From JBOGIF01 sp050742415 (GTDB lineage Bacteria; Actinomycetota; Acidimicrobiia; Acidimicrobiales; AC-14): a DNA stretch of 12,378 nt. Each line of letters starts with the position of its first letter. Position 1 is the stretch's first letter. The DNA is taken from the NCBI GenBank assembly GCA_050742415.1, contig JBOGIF010000193.1, positions 1 through 12,378 on the forward strand. Reading direction: 5' to 3'. Below are positions 1 through 6,149 of the stretch, in pieces. Made by a program: the position numbers and the translations under genes. Under the pieces are notes generated by a model. It made no database searches and was not told the origin of the DNA. It saw only the letters and a program-made list of their open reading frames with translations.

Positions 1-825
1 GATCTCCTCCTCGGCAACCGACACGGACATGACCGGCATGGCCTGGGAGGTGAGCCCGGCCGACTTGAACTGCTTGAAGAAGGCCACGTTGCTGTCGCCG
101 TTGAGAGTGTTGAACACCGCGTCCGGCTTGGCGTCCTTGAGCTTGTTGACGACGGTGGAATACTCGGTATGGCCGAGGGGGGTGTACTCCTCGCCGACGA
201 TGGTGATCCCGTTGGCCGCCGCGTAGGCCTTGATCTCCTTGTTGGCGGTGCGGGGGAACACGTAGTCGCTGCCGACCAGAAAGACCTTCTTCTTGCCCTG
301 GGCCTTCAGGTAGTCGAGGCCCGGGATGATCTGTTGGTTGGTCGTAGCGCCCGTGTAGAAGATGTACGGCGACTGCTCGAGGCCCTCGTACTGGACCGGG
401 TACCACAGCAGCGCCTTGTTCTTCTCGAAGACCGGGAGCATCGCCTTGCGGCTGGCCGAGGTCCAGCCGCCGAACACGGTGGCCACCTTGTCGACCGAGA
501 TCAGCTTCTGGGCCTTCTCGGCGAAGGTCGGCCAGTCCGACGCCCCGTCCTCGATCTTGGGCTCCAACTTCTTGCCCAGCACCCCGCCGGCGGAGTTGAT
601 CTCCTCGATGGCGAGCATCTCGGCGTCCTTCACCGACACCTCGCTGATGGCCATCGTCCCGCTCAACGAGTGCAGGATCCCCACCTTGATGGTGTCGCCC
701 GTGTCGGTGGCCGCCCCAGTCGAGTCGCTGCCGGCCGTCGAGTCACCCGCCTTCTGCCCGCACGCCGCCCCCACCATGGCCAGCAGCGCCAACGCGCAAG
801 CCGCCAACCTTCTCTTACCGGTCAT
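1..825 (-). CDS. urtA: Urea/short-chain amide ABC transporter substrate-binding lipoprotein, partial (C-terminus beyond left edge)
   Basis: Reading the minus strand from an ATG at 825 gives an open frame of 275 codons that leaves the window without a stop, so the C-terminal third is missing (the family is about 400-430 residues). A GGGGAGGGG ribosome site lies just upstream. Residues 1-22 form a lipoprotein signal: basic start, hydrophobic core, then VGAAC with Cys22 (Gly at -3 is a loose lipobox match). The mature part reads as a periplasmic-binding-protein type I fold with stretches I recognise from UrtA/FmdD proteins: GILHSLSGTMAISE (from about residue 49), FGGWTSASRKAMLPVFEKN, LLWYPVQYEG, VGSDYVFPRTANKEI and FNTLNGDSNVAFFKQF. 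The family captures urea or short amides outside the membrane and hands them to the UrtBCDE permease/ATPase. Those genes would be expected off the left edge. UrtA is favoured over generic branched-chain amino acid binding proteins; urea versus amide specificity cannot be settled here. Confidence 0.9.
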   Translation of the reverse strand, partial: MTGKRRLAACALALLAMVGAACGQKAGDSTAGSDSTGAATDTGDTIKVGILHSLSGTMAISEVSVKDAEMLAIEEINSAGGVLGKKLEPKIEDGASDWPTFAEKAQKLISVDKVATVFGGWTSASRKAMLPVFEKNKALLWYPVQYEGLEQSPYIFYTGATTNQQIIPGLDYLKAQGKKKVFLVGSDYVFPRTANKEIKAYAAANGITIVGEEYTPLGHTEYSTVVNKLKDAKPDAVFNTLNGDSNVAFFKQFKSAGLTSQAMPVMSVSVAEEEI

Positions 826-854
826 TAGCCCCTCCCCTGGATCGGTTCGAGTCG

Positions 855-860
855 ACCGTA
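855..860 (-). promoter_or_regulatory. Putative -10 box for urtA (TACGGT)
   Basis: On the minus strand TACGGT fits the actinobacterial TAnnnT -10 pattern and would give a 5' leader of roughly 20-25 nt, which includes the GGGGAGGGG ribosome site. I see no convincing -35 at 16-19 bp; a TTGACT lies about 26 bp upstream, too far for a normal sigma-70-type promoter. The same TAC(C/G)GT hexamer recurs at two other gene starts in this window, which modestly raises confidence. Confidence 0.4.
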
Positions 861-995
861 GGAGCCGCCCGTTTCCCGGCTGGGTCAGTCAAGTTGCGCA
901 GAAATGAAGGGATCCTGTCCTGTTCCTTACACCCCGGCCGGTGCCATGATCCCGGCCAGCGCACTGCCGCGCCGCCATGGAAAGGAGCCGTCGAG

Positions 996-1430
996 ATGCG
1001 GAGAATGATGACTCTGGGAGCCGTCGTGGGGCTGGCCCTGTCGGCCTGCGGGAGCGACGCAGACGGGGGCTTGGCCGGGTCGGCGACAACGAGCCTCGCC
1101 GCAACTACCACCACGACCTCGGCGTCATCCGCCTCGACCACTGCGACGACGCCCGCGGCGACGGCTGTACGGACGTCGCAGTGCGAGACGGTCGGGTTCA
1201 CGCCGAACAGCGAGGATGCCGCCAGCGACATCCGAGCAACCGGTCTGTCATGCGCCGAGGCGGAGGCGTTCGTCCGTGTCGTCGGGCCGAGGACCAGCTC
1301 CGGCGGGCCCGCCGAGCTCGACGTGGAGGGTTACCACTGCATCCGCGTCCGTGCCGACGAGGATCCCCTACCGCTCGCCTTCTACGAGTGCACGAATGGC
1401 ACCAGGAAGGTCACCTTCGTCCGAAGTTGA
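996..1430 (+). CDS. Small secreted lipoprotein with Cys-containing C-terminal domain, function unknown
   Basis: This 144-residue protein starts at ATG 996, preceded by AAAGGAG at good spacing; the reading frame is open further upstream, but that part is not protein-like. Residues 1-18 are a clear lipoprotein signal ending in the lipobox LSAC (Cys18). Residues about 25-57 are a Thr/Ser/Ala linker of the kind that lifts a domain off the membrane or cell wall. The C-terminal domain (about 60-144) has four cysteines, in SQCETVGF, GLSCAEAE, GYHCIRV and YECTNG, well placed for two disulfides. The layout matches small actinobacterial lipoproteins with a core like FTPNS..ASDIRATG.SC.EA, for which I know no assigned function. 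It diverges from urtA across a 170-bp gap, but shared function is not implied. Confidence 0.8.
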   Translation: MRRMMTLGAVVGLALSACGSDADGGLAGSATTSLAATTTTTSASSASTTATTPAATAVRTSQCETVGFTPNSEDAASDIRATGLSCAEAEAFVRVVGPRTSSGGPAELDVEGYHCIRVRADEDPLPLAFYECTNGTRKVTFVRS

Positions 1431-1431
1431 G

Positions 1432-1456
1432 CGGCCCTTATTTGGGCTGGGGGCCG
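1432..1456 (+). terminator. Putative hairpin after the lipoprotein gene
   Basis: CGGCCC (1432-1437) and GGGCCG (1451-1456) can pair around a 13-nt loop starting two bases after the stop codon; a shorter GCCC/GGGC stem around TTATTT is an alternative fold. There is no U-run after it, so this is at best an actinobacterial U-less terminator or a stabilising 3' hairpin. Confidence 0.3.
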
Positions 1457-1475
1457 TGATCCTCATGGCATTGTG

Positions 1476-1487
1476 CATACCGGTATG
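1476..1487. promoter_or_regulatory. 12-bp perfect palindrome overlapping the rsgA start
   Basis: CATACCGGTATG is a perfect 6+6 palindrome whose last three bases are the likely ATG start of rsgA. A protein bound here would block initiation or early transcription. It could also be chance, as a perfect 12-mer palindrome is not rare in 12 kb. Confidence 0.3.
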
Positions 1488-2510
1488 TCGTATCCCGCTC
1501 TTGTCCCCTACGGCTGGAATGACCGCTGGGCCGCTCTGCTCTCGGAGGTGGCGGCGTCCGGTGTCGTTCCCGGTCGTGTCGTCCGCCACGACTCGTCGGC
1601 CCTGTTGGTGGCGCTACCCGACGGTGTCTCGCACGTCCCCGTGCGGTCGGCAACCGAGCCGACCACCGTGGGCGACTGGATCGCCGTGGGCAACGGCAAC
1701 CTCATCGCAGAGGTACTGATCCGGTCCTCGCTCCTGCGCCGGGAGGACCCGGGTGGCGGCGAGCAGCTGCTGGCCGCCAACGTCGATCTGGTGGTGATCG
1801 TGGCCGGCCTCGACCGGCCAGTGAAGCCGGGCCGGCTCCAGCGGGCCGTGACCATGTCGTGGGACGCCGGCGCCACACCGGTGGTGGTGCTGTCTAAGTC
1901 CGACCTAGTCGCCGACCCTCAGCGCATCGCCGACGACGTGGCGGCCGCCAACCCGGGGGTCGACGTCGTCACCCTGTCCAGCGTCGAGGGCGCCGGGGTG
2001 GACGAAGTCCGCTCCCGGGCGCTGGGCCGGACGATCGTGATGCTCGGCGAGTCCGGTGCCGGGAAGTCCACCCTCACCAACGCGCTCATCGGCAGCGAGG
2101 TGGCCGATACGGGACGAGTCCGCACCGGGGACTCCAAGGGCCGCCACACCACCACCTCCCGACTGCTGCACGTGCTGGGCGGCGGCGGCGTGATCATCGA
2201 CAGCCCGGGACTGCGGGCCATGGGCCTCTGGGCCGACCCGGACGCCGTCGCCGCCACCTTCACCGATGTCGAAGACCTAGCCGAGCACTGCCGTTTCGAC
2301 GACTGCGCCCACGAGGCCGAACCGGGCTGCGCGGTGGTCGATGCGGTGGCGTCCGGCGCCCTCCCGGTCGCCCGTCTCGAGGCCTTCCGGGCCATTGCTC
2401 GCGAGGCGGCGTCGGTCGCGCTACGGGCTGACACCTACGCCCGCCGCCGCTACGAGCGCCAGTTCGGCCGCGTGGCCAGGGAGGCCCAACGCCGAAAGGG
2501 CCGCTGCTGA
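1485..2510 (+). CDS. rsgA: Ribosome small subunit-dependent GTPase A (RsgA/YjeQ family)
   Basis: RsgA is a cytoplasmic GTPase that binds the 30S subunit late in assembly and checks the decoding site. The frame opens at GTG 1473; I prefer ATG 1485 (341 residues), though neither start has a good ribosome site. Numbering from the GTG, an N-terminal OB-fold (about 33-85) is followed by a circularly permuted GTPase domain with motifs in the order G4-G5-G1-G2-G3: SKSD (141-144, Ser where Asn/Thr is usual), GESGAGKST (192-200), a switch I region with KGRHTTTS (about 222-229), and DSPG (243-246). The C-terminal zinc knuckle is complete: C273-x4-C278-x-H280-x5-C286. The basic, Arg-rich tail is normal. 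Permuted order plus zinc ligands make the assignment secure. It may be read through from the lipoprotein gene, as no clear promoter is seen in the gap. Confidence 0.95.
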   Translation: MSYPALVPYGWNDRWAALLSEVAASGVVPGRVVRHDSSALLVALPDGVSHVPVRSATEPTTVGDWIAVGNGNLIAEVLIRSSLLRREDPGGGEQLLAANVDLVVIVAGLDRPVKPGRLQRAVTMSWDAGATPVVVLSKSDLVADPQRIADDVAAANPGVDVVTLSSVEGAGVDEVRSRALGRTIVMLGESGAGKSTLTNALIGSEVADTGRVRTGDSKGRHTTTSRLLHVLGGGGVIIDSPGLRAMGLWADPDAVAATFTDVEDLAEHCRFDDCAHEAEPGCAVVDAVASGALPVARLEAFRAIAREAASVALRADTYARRRYERQFGRVAREAQRRKGRC

Positions 2511-2619
2511 CCTGTCGTGAGACGAATTCGTGGGTGTGGCCGACCACCTCGCCGTCATCGAGGTCGAGCGTGCCGAGGGGGGTGTCGGCCAGCACCACGA
2601 CGTGGGTAACGCTCGCCAC
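2511..2619 (-). other. Coding-like stretch antisense to the rsgA-ABC exporter gap; possible gene relic
   Basis: Read on the minus strand from GTG 2619, about 36 codons show high G/C at third positions and a balanced protein-like composition (for example VTHVVVLADTPLGTLDLDD and GEVVGHTHEFVSRQ). The frame then runs without a stop into the antisense of rsgA, so it cannot be a normal complete gene, and no ribosome site precedes the GTG. It may be the remnant of an older gene truncated against rsgA, or chance. I recognise no family. Confidence 0.2.
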
Positions 2620-2641
2620 CTTGGCACGTGCACGAGAACGC

Positions 2642-2672
2642 TTGACCTCAAGTGCGCTTGAACCTCTACCGT
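2642..2672 (+). promoter_or_regulatory. Putative promoter of the leader peptide-ABC exporter unit
   Basis: TTGACC (2642-2647) and TACCGT (2667-2672) form -35 and -10 candidates with a 19-bp spacer, slightly long. The -10 ends 8 nt before ATG 2681, the geometry expected for a leaderless transcript starting at or next to that ATG. Confidence 0.45.
2648..2661. promoter_or_regulatory. Operator-like inverted repeat between -35 and -10 of the exporter promoter
   Basis: TCAAG (2648-2652) and CTTGA (2657-2661) are 5-bp inverted arms around TGCG, lying inside the promoter spacer. Many repressors of drug-exporter genes bind such positions. The arms are short, so this is suggestive only. Confidence 0.3.
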
Positions 2673-2680
2673 CCTTTGGT

Positions 2681-2758
2681 ATGGCCCCGGAACAAGGCGA
2701 GACGAGCAGAATGCGTGTGCCCCAGCGACGGCGGCGCGAGAGGAGGCGAAGGCCTTGA
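2681..2758 (+). CDS. Putative leaderless 25-residue Arg-rich leader peptide overlapping the ABC exporter start
   Basis: ATG 2681 lies 8 nt downstream of the TACCGT -10 candidate and opens a 25-codon frame that ends in a TGA (2756-2758) overlapping the exporter TTG start (2755-2757) as TTGA. The peptide begins MAPEQGETSR and ends RRRRERRRRP before the stop: ten of 25 residues are Arg, with AGA, AGG and CGA codons that are usually uncommon in high-GC actinobacteria, and the last sense codon is Pro, which slows termination. These traits fit a regulatory leader whose translation controls the next gene by coupling or stalling. The caution is that the AGGAGG ribosome site of the exporter lies within this frame and itself encodes Arg-Arg, so part of the Arg bias is forced. 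The frame stays open upstream to 2534, before the promoter, where the composition is poor. Confidence 0.4.
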   Translation: MAPEQGETSRMRVPQRRRRERRRRP

Positions 2759-4635
2759 GCGAGTTCAACCTCTGGATGGCGTTGGAGAGCGCCATGCAGG
2801 AAGGCAATAACCGGCGTTCGGTCAGCCGGGCCACGCTGCGGCGGATAGCCGCCTTCGCCCGTCCCCACCGGCGCACCATCATCATCTTCCTGGTGCTCAG
2901 CACCGCGGGGGCGGCACTCGGCGTCGCCACACCGGTACTCGCCGGCCGGGCGGTGGATGCCATCGTCGACCGCCGCCCGGTCTCCAACGTCGTCTGGTTG
3001 GCCGTGGTGATCGCCGGGATCGCCCTTCTCGACGCGGGCATCGGCCTGCTGTCGCGCTTCCATTCCTCCCGCCTCGGCGAGGGCCTCATCCTCGACCTGC
3101 GACGCGCGGTCTTCGAGCACGTCCAGCGCATGCCGGTCGCTTTCTTCACCCGCACCCGCACCGGCGCCCTCGTCAGCCGGCTGAACAACGACGTGATCGG
3201 TGCCCAAAGGGCGTTCACCTCGGCGTTGTCGGGGGTGGTCACCAACGTGATCTCGCTGGCTCTCACCGTCGGCGTCATGCTCAGCTTGTCCTGGCAGATC
3301 ACCGCGGTGGCGCTCGTGCTGTTGCCGCTCTTCGTCGTGCCCGCCCGGCGGGTCGGCGCCCGGGTGGGCCAGCTGGAGAGGGAGGCCGCCGAGCACAACG
3401 CGGCCATGACCTCGCAGATGACGGAGCGCTTCTCGGCGCCCGGAGCCATCCTGGTCAAGCTCTTCGGCCGCCCGATAGAGGAGGCCACAGAGTTCGGCCG
3501 ACGGGCTGAGCGGGTGTCGCAGATCGGCGTCCGCTCAGCCATGGCGATGGACGTCTTTCTCCGTGCCCTTATCCTCGTCGCCGCTCTGGCTCAGGCGGCC
3601 ATCTACGGGCTCGGCGGATACCTGGTGCTCCGAGGCAACCTTGCTCCGGGCACGGTTGTCACGCTCGCCCTCCTACTCACCCGCCTGTACTCGCCGCTGA
3701 CGGCGCTGGCGTCGGCCCGGCTCGACGTAGTGACGGCCCTCGTGAGCTTCGAGAGGGTCTTCGAGGTCCTCGACATCGATCCTCTGATAAGCGAGAAGCC
3801 GGATGCGGTTTCGGTTCCCGACGGCCCGGTCGCCATCGAGGTCGACGACGTCCACTTCTCCTACCCGACCGCCGAGCGAGTCTCGATCGCGTCGCTGGAG
3901 GAGGTGATCGTGCTCGACGAGCGCGGAGGCGAGGAGGTGCTTCACGGCGTCTCGTTCCGGGTCGACCCAGGCCAGATGGTGGCCCTCGTCGGGTCGTCCG
4001 GCGCCGGGAAGTCGACGCTTGCCTCGCTCGTCCCTCGGCTGTACGACGCCGACCGCGGCACTGTGCGGCTGGGCGGCGTGGACGTGCGCGACCTGTCGTT
4101 CAAGGCGATACGCGAGACCGTCGGCATGGTGACCCAGGACGGCCACCTCTTCCACGACAGTGTCCGGGCCAACCTGGCCTACGCCTGGCCCGAGGCCACC
4201 GAAGACGATCTGTGGGACGCCCTCGACCGGGCCCGGCTGGGAGACCTGGTGCGCTCGCTGCCCGCTGGCCTTGACACCGTGGTCGGCGAGCGCGGCTACC
4301 GGCTCTCCGGGGGCGAGCGCCAGCGGCTCACCATCGCTCGCCTGCTGCTGGCCCGGCCGAAGGTCGTCATCCTCGACGAGGCCACCGCCCACCTCGACTC
4401 CGAGTCGGAGCTGGCGGTGCAAGAGGCGCTGGCCGAGGCTCTCGCCGGCCGCACCGCGCTCGTGATCGCCCACCGCCTGTCCACCATCCGGGCCGCCGAC
4501 GTCATCGTGGTGGTCGAGGGTGGTCGGATCGTGGAGCGCGGCCGGCACGAGGAGCTTCTCGCCAAGGGCGGGCGCTACGCCGACCTGTACCGGACGCAGT
4601 TCGCCGACGGTCTCAAGGCGCCCATGACGGCGTGA
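2755..4635 (+). CDS. ABC exporter half-transporter, fused membrane and ATPase domains (MsbA/MdlB-like)
   Basis: The 626-residue protein starts at TTG 2755, supported by AGGAGG (2741-2746) 8 nt upstream; the next ATG (2776) lacks such a site. The N-terminal half is a six-helix type 1 exporter membrane domain (hydrophobic stretches about 41-62, 78-99, 160-198 and 265-310, with the conserved segment RMPVAFFTRTRTGALVSRL). The ATPase domain is complete: Walker A GSSGAGKST (413-421), Q461 in the Q-loop, signature LSGGERQR (517-524), Walker B VVILDEAT (537-544) and switch His573. A short insert before Walker A (about 376-394) is of a kind seen in actinobacterial members. Such proteins work as homodimers or with a partner, exporting lipids, drugs or peptides; substrate is not predictable. 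No second half-transporter is adjacent, so a homodimer is likeliest. Its 3' end overlaps the convergent NuoF-like gene by 23 bp. Confidence 0.93.
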   Translation: MSEFNLWMALESAMQEGNNRRSVSRATLRRIAAFARPHRRTIIIFLVLSTAGAALGVATPVLAGRAVDAIVDRRPVSNVVWLAVVIAGIALLDAGIGLLSRFHSSRLGEGLILDLRRAVFEHVQRMPVAFFTRTRTGALVSRLNNDVIGAQRAFTSALSGVVTNVISLALTVGVMLSLSWQITAVALVLLPLFVVPARRVGARVGQLEREAAEHNAAMTSQMTERFSAPGAILVKLFGRPIEEATEFGRRAERVSQIGVRSAMAMDVFLRALILVAALAQAAIYGLGGYLVLRGNLAPGTVVTLALLLTRLYSPLTALASARLDVVTALVSFERVFEVLDIDPLISEKPDAVSVPDGPVAIEVDDVHFSYPTAERVSIASLEEVIVLDERGGEEVLHGVSFRVDPGQMVALVGSSGAGKSTLASLVPRLYDADRGTVRLGGVDVRDLSFKAIRETVGMVTQDGHLFHDSVRANLAYAWPEATEDDLWDALDRARLGDLVRSLPAGLDTVVGERGYRLSGGERQRLTIARLLLARPKVVILDEATAHLDSESELAVQEALAEALAGRTALVIAHRLSTIRAADVIVVVEGGRIVERGRHEELLAKGGRYADLYRTQFADGLKAPMTA

Positions 4636-6040
4636 CACTCGTGTAGAGGTCCACCGGCACCGTGCCCGAGTCGGTCTTGTTGTAGGACCAGTCCGGCTGC
4701 TTCTGGCGGTGGCGCTCGTCCCAGACCGCCTGGCCGGAATGTATGTCGATCAGCTCGGCGATCAGCTCCGGCTCCACCGGCGGGTGGTCGCGCGAAAGAT
4801 GGCTGGTGAACTCGTCGCCGAAGTGCTCGAGGATGCTCGTGAGAACCACCTGCTGCTGGATGGCGAGGTAGCAGCGGGCCCGGTCGGACACGAGCCCGAG
4901 GCGCCGGCGCATGGTTTCGTACTCGTGGCGGACCAGCTCGGAGCGGCCCAGCTTGGCCACCAGCCCCGACACGGCCAGGCCGTCGAGCTTGCACGGCAGG
5001 CACTGGCCACACGACTCGATGGAGAGGAAGCGGCTGACGCCCGCGGCCACTGCCGTCATGTCGACTGTGTCGTCGAAGACCATGAACCCAGCCGATCCGA
5101 GGCCGCTGCCGATCGACGCCAGGCCCTCGTAGCTCACGGGCGTGTCGAGCAAGGAGGCCGGGATGATACCGGTGGCGACGCCGGACATGACGGCCTTGAT
5201 CTCGTGGCCCTCACGGGGTCCTCCGCCGATCTCCTCGATCACCTCGCGCAGCGGCGTGCCCATCTGGACCTCGCCCACGCCGTGCTGGCGCGTGTAGCCG
5301 GTGACGGTGCACACGATCGTGCCTGGCGAATCCTTGGTGCCCATTGTCCCGAACCACTCCGGGCCCCGGCCCAGGATCCGCGGGACATTGGCGAGCGTCT
5401 CGGTGTTGTTGACCAGCGCCGGAGCGGGAGCGGCGTCGGTGGCAACCGGGGCTGTGGCGGTGGCCACCGACCGCAGACCCCGGCGGAAGGTCGGCACCAC
5501 CCGGGGGAACGGCCAACGACCGTCGATGGTCTCCAACAGGGCGCTCTCTTCGCCGTAGAGGTACTCGTCGGGGCCCTCGAACACGACCAGCTCGACGCCC
5601 TCGCACCAGCCGTGGACTTCGGCCTCCTCGACCGCGGACCGGAGCCGCTCCACCTCACCCTCGAAGGACTGCTTGGTGGCGAAGACGATGAGGTCGGCTC
5701 CCACGGCCCGGGCGGCGATGAGCGCGCCCTCGACGACCAGATAAGGACTGCGCCGCAGGATGGTGCGGTCCTTGAGCGTGCCGGGCTCGCCCTCGGCGGC
5801 GTTGACCACCACGGTGGAAGGCGCCAAGGGTGAGTGGTTCTCGGCGACCGTCTGCCACTTGCGGCCCGTCGGGAAGCCGGCCCCGCCCCGGCCTCTGAGG
5901 CCCGACGCCAGGACGGTCTCGATGATCGCCGCCGGCTCCATCTGCATGGCCGCCTCGATGCCCTTGCCTCCACCGCGCGTGAGGTACTCGTCCAGCGAGA
6001 AGATCGCTCGGGGGAAAAGCACGCGATGGACGAGTGCCAC
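4613..6040 (-). CDS. Stand-alone NuoF-like NADH-binding flavoprotein with 4Fe-4S site
   Basis: The 475-residue protein resembles the NADH-oxidising subunit of complex I and of related hydrogenases and formate dehydrogenases. Visible are the FMN/NADH glycine-rich loop GLRGRGGAGFPTGRKW (48-63 region), NAAEGEPGTLKDR, GEESALLETIDG (163-174), NNTETLANVP (211-220), an SLBB-like region (about 240-300) and the Fe-S domain with Cys344, Cys347, Cys350 and Cys390 in the ESCGQCLPCK...RCY arrangement. All binding residues expected for NADH, FMN and one 4Fe-4S cluster appear present. About 55 residues follow the Fe-S domain, longer than a plain NuoF. No NuoE, NuoG or other dehydrogenase subunit lies in the window, so its electron acceptor is unknown. 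The GTG start at 6040 has no ribosome site; TAGGTT ending 8 nt upstream suggests a leaderless mRNA. Symbol nuoF is avoided because complex I membership is not supported. Confidence 0.88.
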   Translation of the reverse strand: MALVHRVLFPRAIFSLDEYLTRGGGKGIEAAMQMEPAAIIETVLASGLRGRGGAGFPTGRKWQTVAENHSPLAPSTVVVNAAEGEPGTLKDRTILRRSPYLVVEGALIAARAVGADLIVFATKQSFEGEVERLRSAVEEAEVHGWCEGVELVVFEGPDEYLYGEESALLETIDGRWPFPRVVPTFRRGLRSVATATAPVATDAAPAPALVNNTETLANVPRILGRGPEWFGTMGTKDSPGTIVCTVTGYTRQHGVGEVQMGTPLREVIEEIGGGPREGHEIKAVMSGVATGIIPASLLDTPVSYEGLASIGSGLGSAGFMVFDDTVDMTAVAAGVSRFLSIESCGQCLPCKLDGLAVSGLVAKLGRSELVRHEYETMRRRLGLVSDRARCYLAIQQQVVLTSILEHFGDEFTSHLSRDHPPVEPELIAELIDIHSGQAVWDERHRQKQPDWSYNKTDSGTVPVDLYTSVTPSWAP

Positions 6041-6048
6041 GGGGTCGC

Positions 6049-6079
6049 AACCTAGCAGCTTGTGTGATTGTGTTCACAA
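6049..6079 (-). promoter_or_regulatory. Putative promoter of the NuoF-like gene (leaderless)
   Basis: On the minus strand TTGTGA (6079 down to 6074) and TAGGTT (6054 down to 6049) give a -35/-10 pair with a 19-bp spacer. The -10 ends 8 nt before the GTG start, as expected for a leaderless transcript. The -35 lies inside the TGTGA/TCACA operator, a position that favours repression. Confidence 0.4.
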
Positions 6080-6081
6080 TC
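6063..6081. promoter_or_regulatory. Rex- or CRP-type operator in the divergent gap
   Basis: TGTGATTGTGTTCACA (6063-6078) matches the CRP/GlxR consensus TGTGA-N6-TCACA exactly. Read on the minus strand, TGTGAACACAATCACA matches the Rex consensus TGTGAAC-N3-TTCACA at 12 of 13 fixed positions. A second symmetric reading, GATTGTG-TT-CACAATC (6066-6081), is a perfect 7-bp inverted repeat. Rex senses NADH/NAD+, which would suit the flanking NADH-flavoprotein gene; CRP senses cyclic AMP. Relative to the predicted starts, the site covers the NuoF-like -35 and sits at about -60.5 from the CBS-gene start, the usual class I activator distance. Confidence 0.6.
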
Positions 6082-6118
6082 GCAAAGCGGCCGATCCGAG
6101 ACTGCTCCCCCATCTGGC

Positions 6119-6124
6119 TAGAGT
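6119..6124 (+). promoter_or_regulatory. Putative -10 box of the CBS-domain gene (TAGAGT)
   Basis: TAGAGT fits TAnnnT and would start transcription near 6131, leaving a 19-nt leader with the AGGAGG ribosome site. No recognisable -35 lies at 16-18 bp, which would be consistent with dependence on an activator bound at the operator centred on 6070.5. Confidence 0.4.
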
Positions 6125-6149
6125 CCAGCCTTCGGTCAGGAGGAAAACC

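Noticed and set aside
169..828. Plus-strand frame opposite urtA
   Set aside because: Antisense of a clearly conserved binding protein; composition is Leu/Val/Arg-rich shadow.
2534..2680. Extending the Arg-rich leader upstream to 2534
   Set aside because: The extension lies before the predicted promoter and is Ser/Thr/Arg-rich without a ribosome site.
2260..3542. Minus-strand frames across the rsgA end and exporter start
   Set aside because: Mostly antisense of conserved genes. Only the short part over the gap (2511-2619) looked protein-like and is listed separately.
4709..5833. Long plus-strand open frame opposite the NuoF-like gene
   Set aside because: Gly/Ala/Arg/His-rich shadow of the real minus-strand gene, with no ribosome site or family resemblance; high GC keeps antisense frames open.
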